Of a stretch of 64,000 nt of DNA, positions 1-8,177 are shown piece by piece; within the stretch, counting starts at the first letter, position 1, and every line of letters starts with the position of its first letter. A program made the translations under genes and the position numbers. A model generated the notes under the pieces. That model was not told the origin of the DNA, did no database searches, and was given only the letters and a program-made list of their open reading frames with translations. Origin of the DNA: VXNE01 sp965217825 (GTDB lineage Bacteria > Pseudomonadota > Gammaproteobacteria > Pseudomonadales > Azotimanducaceae); NCBI GenBank assembly GCA_965217825.1, contig OZ244571.1:4402001-4466000 (forward strand). The letters run 5' to 3'.

Positions 1-408
1 GACGGTGGCGACGGCTACGAAGTGTCCCTGGTCGTCGGCAAGTTCCTGGGCGACCAACTCGGCCTGTCCGCGGAACTGGGACTCAGGAACCGCAATGCGA
101 GCATCCCCGGGGAGCGTTTCGCCAACCTGTCCGGCATCTGGTTCCTGAACGACTCCCTGACGCTCGGTGTTGAATACAGGATGGTAAATTCCACGTCTGG
201 ACTGCAAATCGGCGGTCCGGGATTCGCACCGAACCGATTTCCGGAAATCGAGGAAGACACGCAGACGCTGGGGGCAAGGCTCTACTACAGCGTCAACGAG
301 AACGTCAGCCTGAGCCTGTTCGGAGGGTCGGTCATCGACGGACGCAACGCCGCTGCTTCAAGCATATTCAGCGCCTCGGCAAGCTACTCGTTCGATTTCT
401 TCTTCTAA
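1..408 (+). CDS. outer-membrane beta-barrel protein, C-terminal part (5' end outside window)
   Basis: The reading frame is open from the first base, so the gene starts left of the window; about 135 C-terminal residues are visible. The sequence alternates polar and hydrophobic residues with short turns (for example SLTLGVEYRMVNS and NVSLSLFGGSV), as expected of amphipathic beta strands. The protein ends in SYSFDFFF, with the terminal Phe that serves as the BAM recognition signature of outer-membrane barrels. No specific porin family is recognised. It ends head-on against the glycosyltransferase gene. Confidence 0.6.
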   Translation, partial: DGGDGYEVSLVVGKFLGDQLGLSAELGLRNRNASIPGERFANLSGIWFLNDSLTLGVEYRMVNSTSGLQIGGPGFAPNRFPEIEEDTQTLGARLYYSVNENVSLSLFGGSVIDGRNAAASSIFSASASYSFDFFF

Positions 409-417
409 AAGCCCCGA

Positions 418-433
418 ACCGCCAACGGGCGGT
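418..433. terminator. short hairpin between convergent genes
   Basis: ACCGCC pairs with GGCGGT around a 4-base loop in the 53-bp gap between the barrel gene and the convergent glycosyltransferase. It could end transcription from either side, but there is no clear T-run, so it may be a weak or Rho-assisted site. Confidence 0.35.
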
Positions 434-461
434 CCGAGCCGGCCTGATCCCGCCCTACGCT

Positions 462-1199
462 TCACTTGGCCCGGCGCCTGTTGGTTGTCGCCTGCCGCCA
501 GCGTAGCTTCGCGATCATCGAAAGAATTCCCACGCTGGCGCCAACGACGCCTCTCAAGGTCCCTCCCACCTTCGACTTTCCGAAGCGTCTGCGGTACGTG
601 TCTACGGGCCTTTCGACGACTTGCAGGTTGCACTGGATCGCCTTGATCTGCATCTCGATCGTCCAGCCGTACGCCTTGTCGCGCATGTCGATCAATCCGA
701 GCGCATCGGCGCGGATGGCGCGATAAGGGCCAAGGTCGGTCACACGCTTCCCCCAAAACAGGCGGATAAGCAAGCTGGCCAAGCGGTTCCCCGCGCGCTG
801 CGCCGCCGACAAGGCGCCTGGCTCCATTCGACCGAGCGCCCGGGATCCCAGGGCAAGATCGGCACCGGCGGCGATGGCATCAAGCAGCCTGATGCACTGC
901 GCCGCCTCGAACGACCGGTCGCCGTCCGTGAACAGCACTACATCCACCGCTTCGAGCGCGTCGATTGCAGTGAGGCAAGCGATGCCGTAGCCGGGCCTGT
1001 CCTGGCGAACAATTCGCGCCCCGGCTTCCCGCGCCCGCTGCGCCGTGGTATCCGTCGAACCGTTATCGCAGACCACGAAGTCGTCTATCAAGGGTTGCTC
1101 GCCGTCCCGCAAGGCGATCAGTTCCTGAACAACGGCACCGATGTTGTCCTCCTCGTTCCTCGCTGGAACGACCACGCCAACCGTCAAGTTCTTGTACAT
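462..1199 (-). CDS. glycosyltransferase family 2 (GT-A fold)
   Basis: A 245-residue cytoplasmic or membrane-associated transferase using a nucleotide-sugar donor. The start MYKNLTVGVVVPARNEE places the conserved first strand at the N-terminus; an upstream in-frame ATG at 1250 would add 17 unlikely residues. Visible GT-A features are the ARNEE loop, VCDNGSTDTT, the metal-binding LFTDGDRS (DxD-type) near residue 90, and the late acceptor-side motif GWTIEMQ. The C-terminus is basic and lacks the two C-terminal TM helices of polyprenyl-phosphate transferases, so it resembles soluble DPM1-like or glucosyl-phosphoglycerate-like enzymes. Donor and acceptor cannot be read from the sequence. Confidence 0.8.
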   Translation of the reverse strand: MYKNLTVGVVVPARNEEDNIGAVVQELIALRDGEQPLIDDFVVCDNGSTDTTAQRAREAGARIVRQDRPGYGIACLTAIDALEAVDVVLFTDGDRSFEAAQCIRLLDAIAAGADLALGSRALGRMEPGALSAAQRAGNRLASLLIRLFWGKRVTDLGPYRAIRADALGLIDMRDKAYGWTIEMQIKAIQCNLQVVERPVDTYRRRFGKSKVGGTLRGVVGASVGILSMIAKLRWRQATTNRRRAK

Positions 1200-1295
1200 G
1201 GGACCTACACTAGCCATCGCCCTGGCGGGCCGTGTTTTGTCCCCACCCACGCGTGTTGCCGCCGCTGCCTCACCAGGGGCCGCACGGCGACGTCC

Positions 1296-3071
1296 TCAAA
1301 TTCCGGTCAGTAACGTTACGTCCGACTGAATCGTCCGACACTTCGGCACGGGAGCGCCAACGCACTTGGAGCGATACCTGAAGATGGCCGTGTGCACCTG
1401 CGGTTTGGTGCAACTATTCCCTTGCGTGAACGCGAACTCCCAACCTCTGACCAACCCGACCGTGTCGCGTGCCAACGCGTCCAGGAACCGGGGCCTTGTC
1501 GCGTTGGAGCTATCGCCGACCACGGCTGTTTCGTCATCCACCGTCTCACCCTGTTCATTGAGCGCGTAGCGAACCATGATGACCGCTCCGCCGTAGTTCA
1601 CCCGCTCTCCGCCGGGATAGAAGTCTCCGCCAGTAGCGAACTCGGGCTTCAGTTGGGCCGCGCACGGCGCAATGCCGGTCTGAGGTTGGCCTCCGGACGT
1701 TTCGGGGGTGGTCTGTTCAAGCGCTATCCGCGCCTCCTCCCCCGCGTCCGATTCCACCGCCGGTGCCTCGATCGCCCGGGGCGGCTCGGAAGACGCCGCT
1801 TCGGAACGCCCGGATTCGGCGATCGATTCCTGACGTGCCGCGTCTTGCGCCTGTCGCGCGACCAACGCCTCGGCCGACCGACGTTCGATCTCCGAACGCT
1901 CCGATTCAAGGCGCTGCCGTTCCGTTTCGAGGCGCTGCCGCTCCGTTTCGCGTTCTGCCTCTCGGGCCCGTGCGAGTCCCTGCTGCTGTCGCGACTCAGC
2001 TTCTCGCGCCTCCCTGGCCTGCTGTTCGTCGGCAGCCAATTGTCGAGCCGCTTCCAGGGCTGCCCTTTCCTTCTCGACTTCCGCCAGCGCGCGCTCTATC
2101 TGTTCGCGCTCGAGCCGCAACTGCTCTCGTTCCAGTGCCGCAAGCTCAATCTCCGTGGGCTCGCTCGCGAGGGATTCCGCCTCATAGGCAGCCATCACGG
2201 GCTGGTCTTCGAACTCGATACCCGTACCGGAGAAGTCGGCAAAGTAGTCCCGCCAGAAGTCCTTGTGGTCGGTCCTGGTCTGCGAGTCCTCAGTCACGCC
2301 TCGGCGGGGCACGTAAAAGATCTTCACGCGGAGGTCGTCAACGGCGTGCAGTAGAGGGGCGAGGCTGGTCTGTGTATCCCTCGGATCGCCGGAGTCCCTG
2401 TATTCCACACCCCGTTCCGGCTCCGAGTGCCATGTGGCGTGTTGCATCATGTCCGAAAAGATGTAGAGCGAGCGCCGCCCGGAAAACTCGGCGAACTCCA
2501 GGATCGTATCTTCGATGGCCTCGACCAGGTAAGCGTTCGCGACCGGCGCGTCGCGTTGTTGGATAACCAATCCGTCGAGGCGGCTTCGCAACGCGTCCCG
2601 CCACGCGCAAAACCGGCTCGCCTTGTCGCGGACGGATGCCGACAACGCAGCCGGGAGATCATCGCAGTCGCGCCTGAGCGCCGTGCCGCCGACCGTCAAC
2701 TCGGCGTTATCGTAGGGTTTGCAGGTGTGATCCAGAGGAATCCTCGGCGCGGCCGCAGTACCCGCCAGGGCGAACACCTGCAGCTCGGCATTGGCGTCGA
2801 GATCCATCGCCACTTCACGCAGCAGGGCACCGGGAAGCGAAGTGTGTTCGACATCCAGCGGCTTGCGCAGGTCGAGCAGGAACACCGCCCGCTCCGATAT
2901 ATCGTCCGCCCGACTCGGACACAGGTCGCGCTCAATCGCTATCTCGTCCCTGGGCGCATCGATGAACAGCATCAGCCCGAGTACGGCGAGCAATACCAAA
3001 ACCGGCGGGATGTAGATCAACAGGCGCCGCTGGGAGCGCAGGGACGATTGGAAAGCGCGGAGAACTGCCAC
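1296..3071 (-). CDS. membrane-anchored VWA-like / coiled-coil / TonB-C-like protein
   Basis: A 591-residue protein of unrecognised family. One TM helix lies at about residues 18-38 (IYIPPVLVLLAVLGLMLFI), so most of the protein is probably periplasmic. Residues ~55-270 resemble a von Willebrand A fold, with strand-loop AVFLLDLRKPLD and the later strand RRSLYIFSDMMQ, although a canonical DxSxS MIDAS is not seen. Residues ~305-430 are an almost pure E/R/Q/A coiled coil. The last ~110 residues (VNYGGAVIMVRYALNEQGE onward) look like a TonB C-terminal-type domain with a Cys pair. The architecture suggests a periplasm-spanning scaffold or envelope sensor; this is inference. It faces away from the deleted aldehyde dehydrogenase. 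Confidence 0.6.
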   Translation of the reverse strand: MAVLRAFQSSLRSQRRLLIYIPPVLVLLAVLGLMLFIDAPRDEIAIERDLCPSRADDISERAVFLLDLRKPLDVEHTSLPGALLREVAMDLDANAELQVFALAGTAAAPRIPLDHTCKPYDNAELTVGGTALRRDCDDLPAALSASVRDKASRFCAWRDALRSRLDGLVIQQRDAPVANAYLVEAIEDTILEFAEFSGRRSLYIFSDMMQHATWHSEPERGVEYRDSGDPRDTQTSLAPLLHAVDDLRVKIFYVPRRGVTEDSQTRTDHKDFWRDYFADFSGTGIEFEDQPVMAAYEAESLASEPTEIELAALEREQLRLEREQIERALAEVEKERAALEAARQLAADEQQAREAREAESRQQQGLARAREAERETERQRLETERQRLESERSEIERRSAEALVARQAQDAARQESIAESGRSEAASSEPPRAIEAPAVESDAGEEARIALEQTTPETSGGQPQTGIAPCAAQLKPEFATGGDFYPGGERVNYGGAVIMVRYALNEQGETVDDETAVVGDSSNATRPRFLDALARDTVGLVRGWEFAFTQGNSCTKPQVHTAIFRYRSKCVGAPVPKCRTIQSDVTLLTGI

Positions 3072-3270
3072 GTCGATTACGCCTGTTGCTTCATCCCGAC
3101 ATTATGTCGGCTAGTCCGGAACCGTTCCAGCAACGTTGGACGTAACCACTTCTTAAGGGACGCATATCTGGAAGTCGCTCCGATTTGTGTGGAGAATGCT
3201 TAGGCTCCCGCCGGAGGCGCGCCCCGGCCGGAAGAAACCGCTTCAACACGAATAAAGTCAAGGCACGATC

Positions 3271-4025
3271 ATGAGCAACAGACAGAAGTTCTACATCAAC
3301 GGCGAGTGGGTCGCGTCGTCCACCGGAGAAACCCTGGAAGTGGTCAACCCGGCAACCGAGGAGCCGATCGACTCCATCGCCATGGGCGGACCGGCGGATG
3401 TCGATGCGGCGGTAGCCGCGGCCAGCGCCGCATTCGAGACCTGGTCCCTGACTACGCGCGAGGAGCGCGTCGAAGTGATGGAATCGCCAAGGCTGCCGTC
3501 GAACAGGTGAGAGTCGGCGACCCGCAATCGCGGGATACGACCATCGGGCCGGTGGTGTCGGCAGTGCAGTTTGAAAAGATTCAGAACCTGATACAGAAGG
3601 GCATCGAAGAAGGCGCAACGCTCGAGACCGGCGGCCCCGGTCGACCCCAGGGCCTGAATCAGGGCTACTACGTCAAACCGACCGTGTTCTCGAACGTCAC
3701 CAACGACATGACGATCGCCCAGGAGGAGATCTTCGGACCCGTTCTGTCCCTGATCGGCTACGAGGACGACGAGGACGCCGTGCGCATAGCCAACGACACG
3801 ATCTACGGACTGTCGGGGTATATCTCGTCAGGCGACCCGGAGCGCGCCAAGGCCATCGCTCGTCGCATTCGCACCGGCAACGTGCATCTGAACGGTGCGA
3901 CCGTCGATAACAGGGCTCCGTTCGGCGGCTACAAGCGGTCGGGCAACGGTCGCGAGTGGGGTCAGCACGGATTCGAGGAGTTCCTCGAAGTCAAGGCGGT
4001 AATGGGCTACAACGCGGCGGGCTGA
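3271..4025 (+). pseudogene. aldehyde dehydrogenase with large internal out-of-frame deletion
   Basis: The first ~72 codons (from 3271, MSNRQKFYINGEWVASST) are a normal ALDH N-terminus. At about 3484 the sequence jumps into another frame and resumes with AAVEQVRVGDP, which normally lies near residue 310 of this ~475-residue family, and runs to the normal C-terminus at 4025 (EEIFGPVLSLIGY, PFGGYKRSGNGRE). About 240 codons are missing, including the catalytic Cys and general-base Glu segments, and the two parts are out of frame. No functional enzyme can be made. An assembly deletion is an alternative explanation. Confidence 0.85.
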
Positions 4026-4043
4026 GCCGGGCCCGAGGCCGTC

Positions 4044-4079
4044 GGATTCTTGCTCGGGCTTCCGCGTGAGCAAGAATCC
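4044..4079. terminator. perfect 12-bp inverted repeat
   Basis: GGATTCTTGCTC at 4044-4055 pairs exactly with GAGCAAGAATCC at 4068-4079 around a 12-base loop. It lies between the convergent ALDH remnant and the small beta-rich gene and is probably a bidirectional terminator, although no T-run follows on either strand. Confidence 0.5.
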
Positions 4080-4109
4080 TGCCTCCCCAAGCCAACCGTT
4101 GAAGCGAGG

Positions 4110-4412
4110 TCAGGAAGCTCGGGTTCCCGAGAAGCTGGCATTGCCGAAAGCGCCGAGCGCGACGTTCCCCGAGATCTCATCCCCATTCACCGTCGCCGAG
4201 AATTCAAGCGTCATTTGCATTGGGGACGTGATGTTCGCTTTCCACGACAAGGAGTCTCCGTCCACAGAACCGTCTTCGATATTGATCGTGCCCTGCGAGC
4301 CTGCCATGTTTCCCGTCAGCGAATTGCCGTTCGTCGCGAACGTGATTGTCGCGGATTGGGGACCCATGGGCGTATTTGTGACCGTGTTCCAGACTCCGTC
4401 CACATTGCTCAT
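4110..4412 (-). CDS. small conserved beta-rich hypothetical protein
   Basis: A 100-residue protein without signal peptide or TM segment. It begins MSNVDGVWNTVTNTPMG and is built from short alternating strands separated by GD/NG turns (ATITFATNGNSLTG, INIEDGSVDGDSLSWKANIT, LEFSATVNGDEISG), which predicts a small antiparallel barrel reminiscent of lipocalin-like or FABP-like folds. I recognise this general kind of protein as a small hypothetical found in marine proteobacteria, but no function is known to me. It stands alone, convergent with the ALDH remnant. Confidence 0.6.
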   Translation of the reverse strand: MSNVDGVWNTVTNTPMGPQSATITFATNGNSLTGNMAGSQGTINIEDGSVDGDSLSWKANITSPMQMTLEFSATVNGDEISGNVALGAFGNASFSGTRAS

Positions 4413-4504
4413 TGCTTCGTTCTCCTATGCATCCTGGAGGTGTGCGTGGGCCGATTTCAGTATGACAGAGTGGGCGAGCGGCTGTACAGTTGGCGGCCAC
4501 GTGC

Positions 4505-6274
4505 ATGCGATACCGTCGACCCGATCCCGTGGCCCAAGATAGACCCCCTGTGTCGGACAGGCGATCGCCCGGCTCTCAGCAGCGGCGCCTCCTAAGCAGA
4601 CGACTTTACGGCAAGTGGGCGTTGCTCGGCGCAGTAGTCCTGATATTTGCCGGCGCCTATGGTCCCGGCCTCATTCGCGGCAGCGCCACGCTCGTTGTCG
4701 ATTCCACGCCCCCCGGAGCGACTGTGGTGCTGAACGGTGACGAGCGAGGCGTTACCCCGATAGAAATCTCGGATGTCCCGCCGGGGGAAGCGGTACTGCA
4801 CCTGCGCCATCCCTATCGTGGCACCTCCTTGACCCGCCTGACGTTGGAACGGGGCGACAAAAAGACGCATCGTGTGTCCTTTGCCCCGGCCTTCGGCACA
4901 TTGGAGTTGGCGACAAATCCGCGGGGGGCGCGCGTGATCCTGAACGAGCGCTCGCTGGAAGAGGTCACGCCGATTACTCTAGACCCAATCCCGACCGGCA
5001 AACACGCGGTAGAAGTGTCGATCTATGGTCGCGAGACGAAGACGGCGACCCTCGAGGTATTTCCCGGCACAAAGACCGAGCATGTATTCGAACTGGAACG
5101 CGTTCCCATGGGTCAACTGTCGCTGCAACTCACCCCCGCCAACGCATCGGTCGAGCTACTCAAGGCGCCACTGCCCTACACGCCTGGCGTCCAGCTTCCG
5201 ATCGGCGCCTATGGATTGCGCGTCTCGTCGCCCGGCTACGATGCGCAAGAAATGGACCTGGCCGTCGTCCGCGGTCCCAACATCGTCAGCGCCACCCTTG
5301 TGCGGCAATACGGACGGCTGGGGATTTCCATTCGACCTGCTCACGCCGCCGTGACAGTGGTACCGGAATCGGAACATGGTCGCCCGGAGCCGTACGCCGA
5401 GCAAATGCTCCTGCCGGCGGGTCCTTTCACCATCCGGGCCACGGCGATGGGCTATCGAAACCTCGTCCGCAACCTGACCATGACACCCGCCGGCGTGGCG
5501 CTGCGCCTCGACATGCAACGTTTCAATGTCACGCCGGGACGGCGAATCCGCGACGAGATGAAGTCCGGCGGCGAAGGGCCGGAACTTGTGATCGTGGATT
5601 CCGGGACATTTCTCATGGGTACGGATGTTGGCGCCCGCGACGAGCGTCCCGCTCACGAAGTTCGGGTAATGGAGCCCTTTGCCATCGGCATATACGAAGT
5701 GACCATCGACGAGTTTGATCGCTACCGCAACAAGGCGCAGCCGAAAGGACAAGACCTTCCAGTCACCGACCTCTCGATCCGCGATGCGCACGCTTACGTG
5801 GCTTTCCTCTCGCGCGAGACCGGCTATACCTATCGATTGCCGAGCGAAGCCGAGTGGGAGTACGCGGCGCGCGCCGGCAGCGATACCCTCTACTACTTCG
5901 GCGACGACGCCAACGCGCTGTGTGAGCACGGCAATGTTGCCGACAAAACCCTTAAGGAGCTCTTTCCCTACTACGAGACGGCGAACTGCGAGGACGGGAT
6001 CGTTCGCCTGGCACCGGTGGGGAGTTTCAAGCCGAACGCGTTTGGGTTGTACGATGTCATCGGCAACGCGGAAGAGTGGGTCGCCGACTGCTGGCACGGA
6101 TCCTACAAGGACGCGCCTCGCGTCGCGCGCGCATGGGATCCTCACTGCCCCCGATCAAACGTCGTTCGCGGCAGCGCGTTCGACGCTCCGCCCGAATGGC
6201 ACCGGATGACGTTTCGCACCATGGGCGGCGATGCGTCGGACTCTCGGGGGATGCGGGTTGTGCGGGAACTCTAG
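4505..6274 (+). CDS. PEGA-repeat protein with FGE/SUMF1-like C-terminal domain
   Basis: About 590 residues. The open frame extends upstream to a TTG at 4490; ATG 4505 or GTG 4550 are better starts. A cytoplasmic basic tail precedes one TM helix (KWALLGAVVLIFAGAYGPGL). Four PEGA-like beta repeats follow (for example VDSTPPGATVVLNGDERGVTP). The last ~220 residues are a formylglycine-generating-enzyme-type domain: GTFLMGTD, EVTIDEFDRY, YRLPSEAEWEYAARAG, NAEEWVADCW, SNVVRGSAFD. The paired active-site cysteines expected just after the VRG-S motif are absent, so it is probably not a sulfatase-maturing enzyme but a non-catalytic C-type-lectin-like domain in the periplasm. The peptidase gene follows 25 bp later. 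Confidence 0.75.
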   Translation: MRYRRPDPVAQDRPPVSDRRSPGSQQRRLLSRRLYGKWALLGAVVLIFAGAYGPGLIRGSATLVVDSTPPGATVVLNGDERGVTPIEISDVPPGEAVLHLRHPYRGTSLTRLTLERGDKKTHRVSFAPAFGTLELATNPRGARVILNERSLEEVTPITLDPIPTGKHAVEVSIYGRETKTATLEVFPGTKTEHVFELERVPMGQLSLQLTPANASVELLKAPLPYTPGVQLPIGAYGLRVSSPGYDAQEMDLAVVRGPNIVSATLVRQYGRLGISIRPAHAAVTVVPESEHGRPEPYAEQMLLPAGPFTIRATAMGYRNLVRNLTMTPAGVALRLDMQRFNVTPGRRIRDEMKSGGEGPELVIVDSGTFLMGTDVGARDERPAHEVRVMEPFAIGIYEVTIDEFDRYRNKAQPKGQDLPVTDLSIRDAHAYVAFLSRETGYTYRLPSEAEWEYAARAGSDTLYYFGDDANALCEHGNVADKTLKELFPYYETANCEDGIVRLAPVGSFKPNAFGLYDVIGNAEEWVADCWHGSYKDAPRVARAWDPHCPRSNVVRGSAFDAPPEWHRMTFRTMGGDASDSRGMRVVREL

Positions 6275-6299
6275 AATAGCTTTCGAGGAGACAAGCGAA

Positions 6300-8147
6300 A
6301 TGACGATAACCGACGCCAATGGCGGCGAGAGTTGGAACCTGTCGAGCGAGTACGCCACACCTGACTGTGCGGAAATCGACGACGACTTCGCCAGGATCGA
6401 CGCGCTGTTCGACGCGCACGATCGCGTGGCCACCGTCCTGCGTTCGCTGCTTGAAGACGCCGAAACACTGTCGGGTGACAGCACCGAAACCGGCATCGAA
6501 GCCGCGCGCGAAGCCTTCGTCCTGGGCGAGGCGGCCGAGCGGCTTCTCAACGATATCGAAACCTATGCCGAATGCCGCCTGAGCGTGGATAGCTCCGATG
6601 AGGCGGCGCAGGCATTGATCGGACGCCTGCAGGCGTACCTGAAACGCAACGACGCGATCTCGGAACCATTGTCGCAGTTTCTTGACCGCGTTCCGGACGC
6701 TTTGGCGGAAGCCTTCCTCGCCGATGAGCGAACCGCACCGGCGCGTTTCGTCGTCGAACACGCGCGCAAGCGTCGCCGGGAGCGCCTGAGCCTCGAGCAG
6801 GAGACACTGGCCTCCAGCCTCGCGCAAGACGGAATTCACGCCTGGGGGCGACTCTACGGTCAGCTCTCCGGCACGTTGACTTGCGAAATTCCCGACGCCG
6901 GCGCGACGCGCACCGTGGGTCTCGCCGAAGCCAGCGGCTTGATGCTTACAGCCGACGATGGCGTGCGCGAGAAGGCGTGGCGAGCGATCAACGCCGCGTG
7001 GGACCAACATGTCGAGTCCTGCTCGGCGGCAATCAACGCGATTGCCGGATGGCGTCTGGAAATGTGCGGCCGCCGCGGCACGCACTTCCTCGACGCTCCG
7101 CTGCACATGAATCGCATCGAGCGCGCGACGCTCGACACCATTCTCGACGTGGCCGAGGAAGCGATGCCGCTGGCGCGCCGTGCCGCACGGCTGCAAGCCA
7201 AGGCCTACGGCAAGCCTCGCTACGGTCCGTGGGATCAACGCGCGCCGGCCCCCTCGACAGGCGAGCGCGAGTCAGGGGCGATCCCGTATCGGGAGGCGAT
7301 CGAGATCATCGCGACTTCATACGGGTCGATCGACCCGCGCATGGGCGAATTCGTGCGCATGATGTCGTCGAAGCGCTGGATCGAAGGCACCGTAGGCGGG
7401 CGCAAGCGCCCCGGAGCGTACTGCACCAACTTCAGGAAATCGCGCACGCCGCGCGTCTACATGACCTATACCGGAGGCGCCAGCGATGTGATCACCCTGG
7501 CGCACGAACTCGGACATGCGTTTCACGCGTGGGTAATGCGGAAACTCCCCGACTGCCAGCGCAGGTACGGCATGTCCATCGCGGAAACAGCCAGCACATT
7601 CGGCGAGACCATCGTGCGCAATGCGCTCCTTGAACGCGCTGGGACGCAGGCGGCGGAGCTCGACATCGTGTGGCAGGAGGCCGAAGCGCTGATAGCGTTC
7701 ATCCTGAATATTCCCGCCCGCTTCGAGTTTGAACGCAACTTCTACGAAGCGCGCGCCGAACGACCGCTGCGACCCGACGAGTTGAAGGACATGATGAGCG
7801 CCGCCTGGCGCAAATGGTACGGAGACAGCCTGGCGGAGCCGGACCCGTTGTTCTGGGCGAACAAGCTCCACTTCTACATTTCCGGGTTGAGCTTCTACAA
7901 CTTCCCCTACCTGTTCGGCTACCTTTTCAGCCTTGGGGTCTATGCGCGCCGAGAGGCCGCAGGTGCCGAGTTCTTTCCGCGCTACGAGGCCTTGCTGCGG
8001 GACACGGGACGCACCACCGCAGAGGAACTCGCGCACAAACATCTGGACGCCGATTTGACACAGCCGAATTTCTGGCGCGGCTCGATCAGGATGCTCGAAT
8101 CGCGCATCGACCACTTCGAAACGCTGGTCGAGCGGGTTGCCGTCTAG
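6300..8147 (+). CDS. M3 family oligoendopeptidase (PepF-like zinc metallopeptidase)
   Basis: A 615-residue cytoplasmic oligopeptidase. The start at 6300 is chosen because of the upstream GAGGAG ribosome-binding site; the open frame itself begins earlier. The zinc site is HELGHAFHAW (His402, Glu403, His406), and the third ligand is expected in the downstream SIAETASTFGE segment, as in the M3B family. The helical C-terminal half (FYEARAERPLRPDEL, FWANKLHFYISGLSFYNFPY) is typical of PepF. Family members trim short peptides left by other proteases. It follows the PEGA/FGE gene by 25 bp and may be cotranscribed with it. Confidence 0.88.
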   Translation: MTITDANGGESWNLSSEYATPDCAEIDDDFARIDALFDAHDRVATVLRSLLEDAETLSGDSTETGIEAAREAFVLGEAAERLLNDIETYAECRLSVDSSDEAAQALIGRLQAYLKRNDAISEPLSQFLDRVPDALAEAFLADERTAPARFVVEHARKRRRERLSLEQETLASSLAQDGIHAWGRLYGQLSGTLTCEIPDAGATRTVGLAEASGLMLTADDGVREKAWRAINAAWDQHVESCSAAINAIAGWRLEMCGRRGTHFLDAPLHMNRIERATLDTILDVAEEAMPLARRAARLQAKAYGKPRYGPWDQRAPAPSTGERESGAIPYREAIEIIATSYGSIDPRMGEFVRMMSSKRWIEGTVGGRKRPGAYCTNFRKSRTPRVYMTYTGGASDVITLAHELGHAFHAWVMRKLPDCQRRYGMSIAETASTFGETIVRNALLERAGTQAAELDIVWQEAEALIAFILNIPARFEFERNFYEARAERPLRPDELKDMMSAAWRKWYGDSLAEPDPLFWANKLHFYISGLSFYNFPYLFGYLFSLGVYARREAAGAEFFPRYEALLRDTGRTTAEELAHKHLDADLTQPNFWRGSIRMLESRIDHFETLVERVAV

Positions 8148-8177
8148 TGCCAAAAAAACAGTCGCCTGTCGGGCGCC

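Noticed and set aside
1890..2110. Short repeated words that could be mistaken for a CRISPR or satellite
   Set aside because: They are codon repeats of the coiled coil (ERQRLE-type heptads), irregularly spaced and in frame.
1392..2354. 320-codon plus-strand ORF opposite the coiled-coil gene
   Set aside because: Shadow of the E/R/A coiled-coil codons; rich in Arg/Leu/Phe without any recognisable motif, and the minus-strand gene has clear domains.
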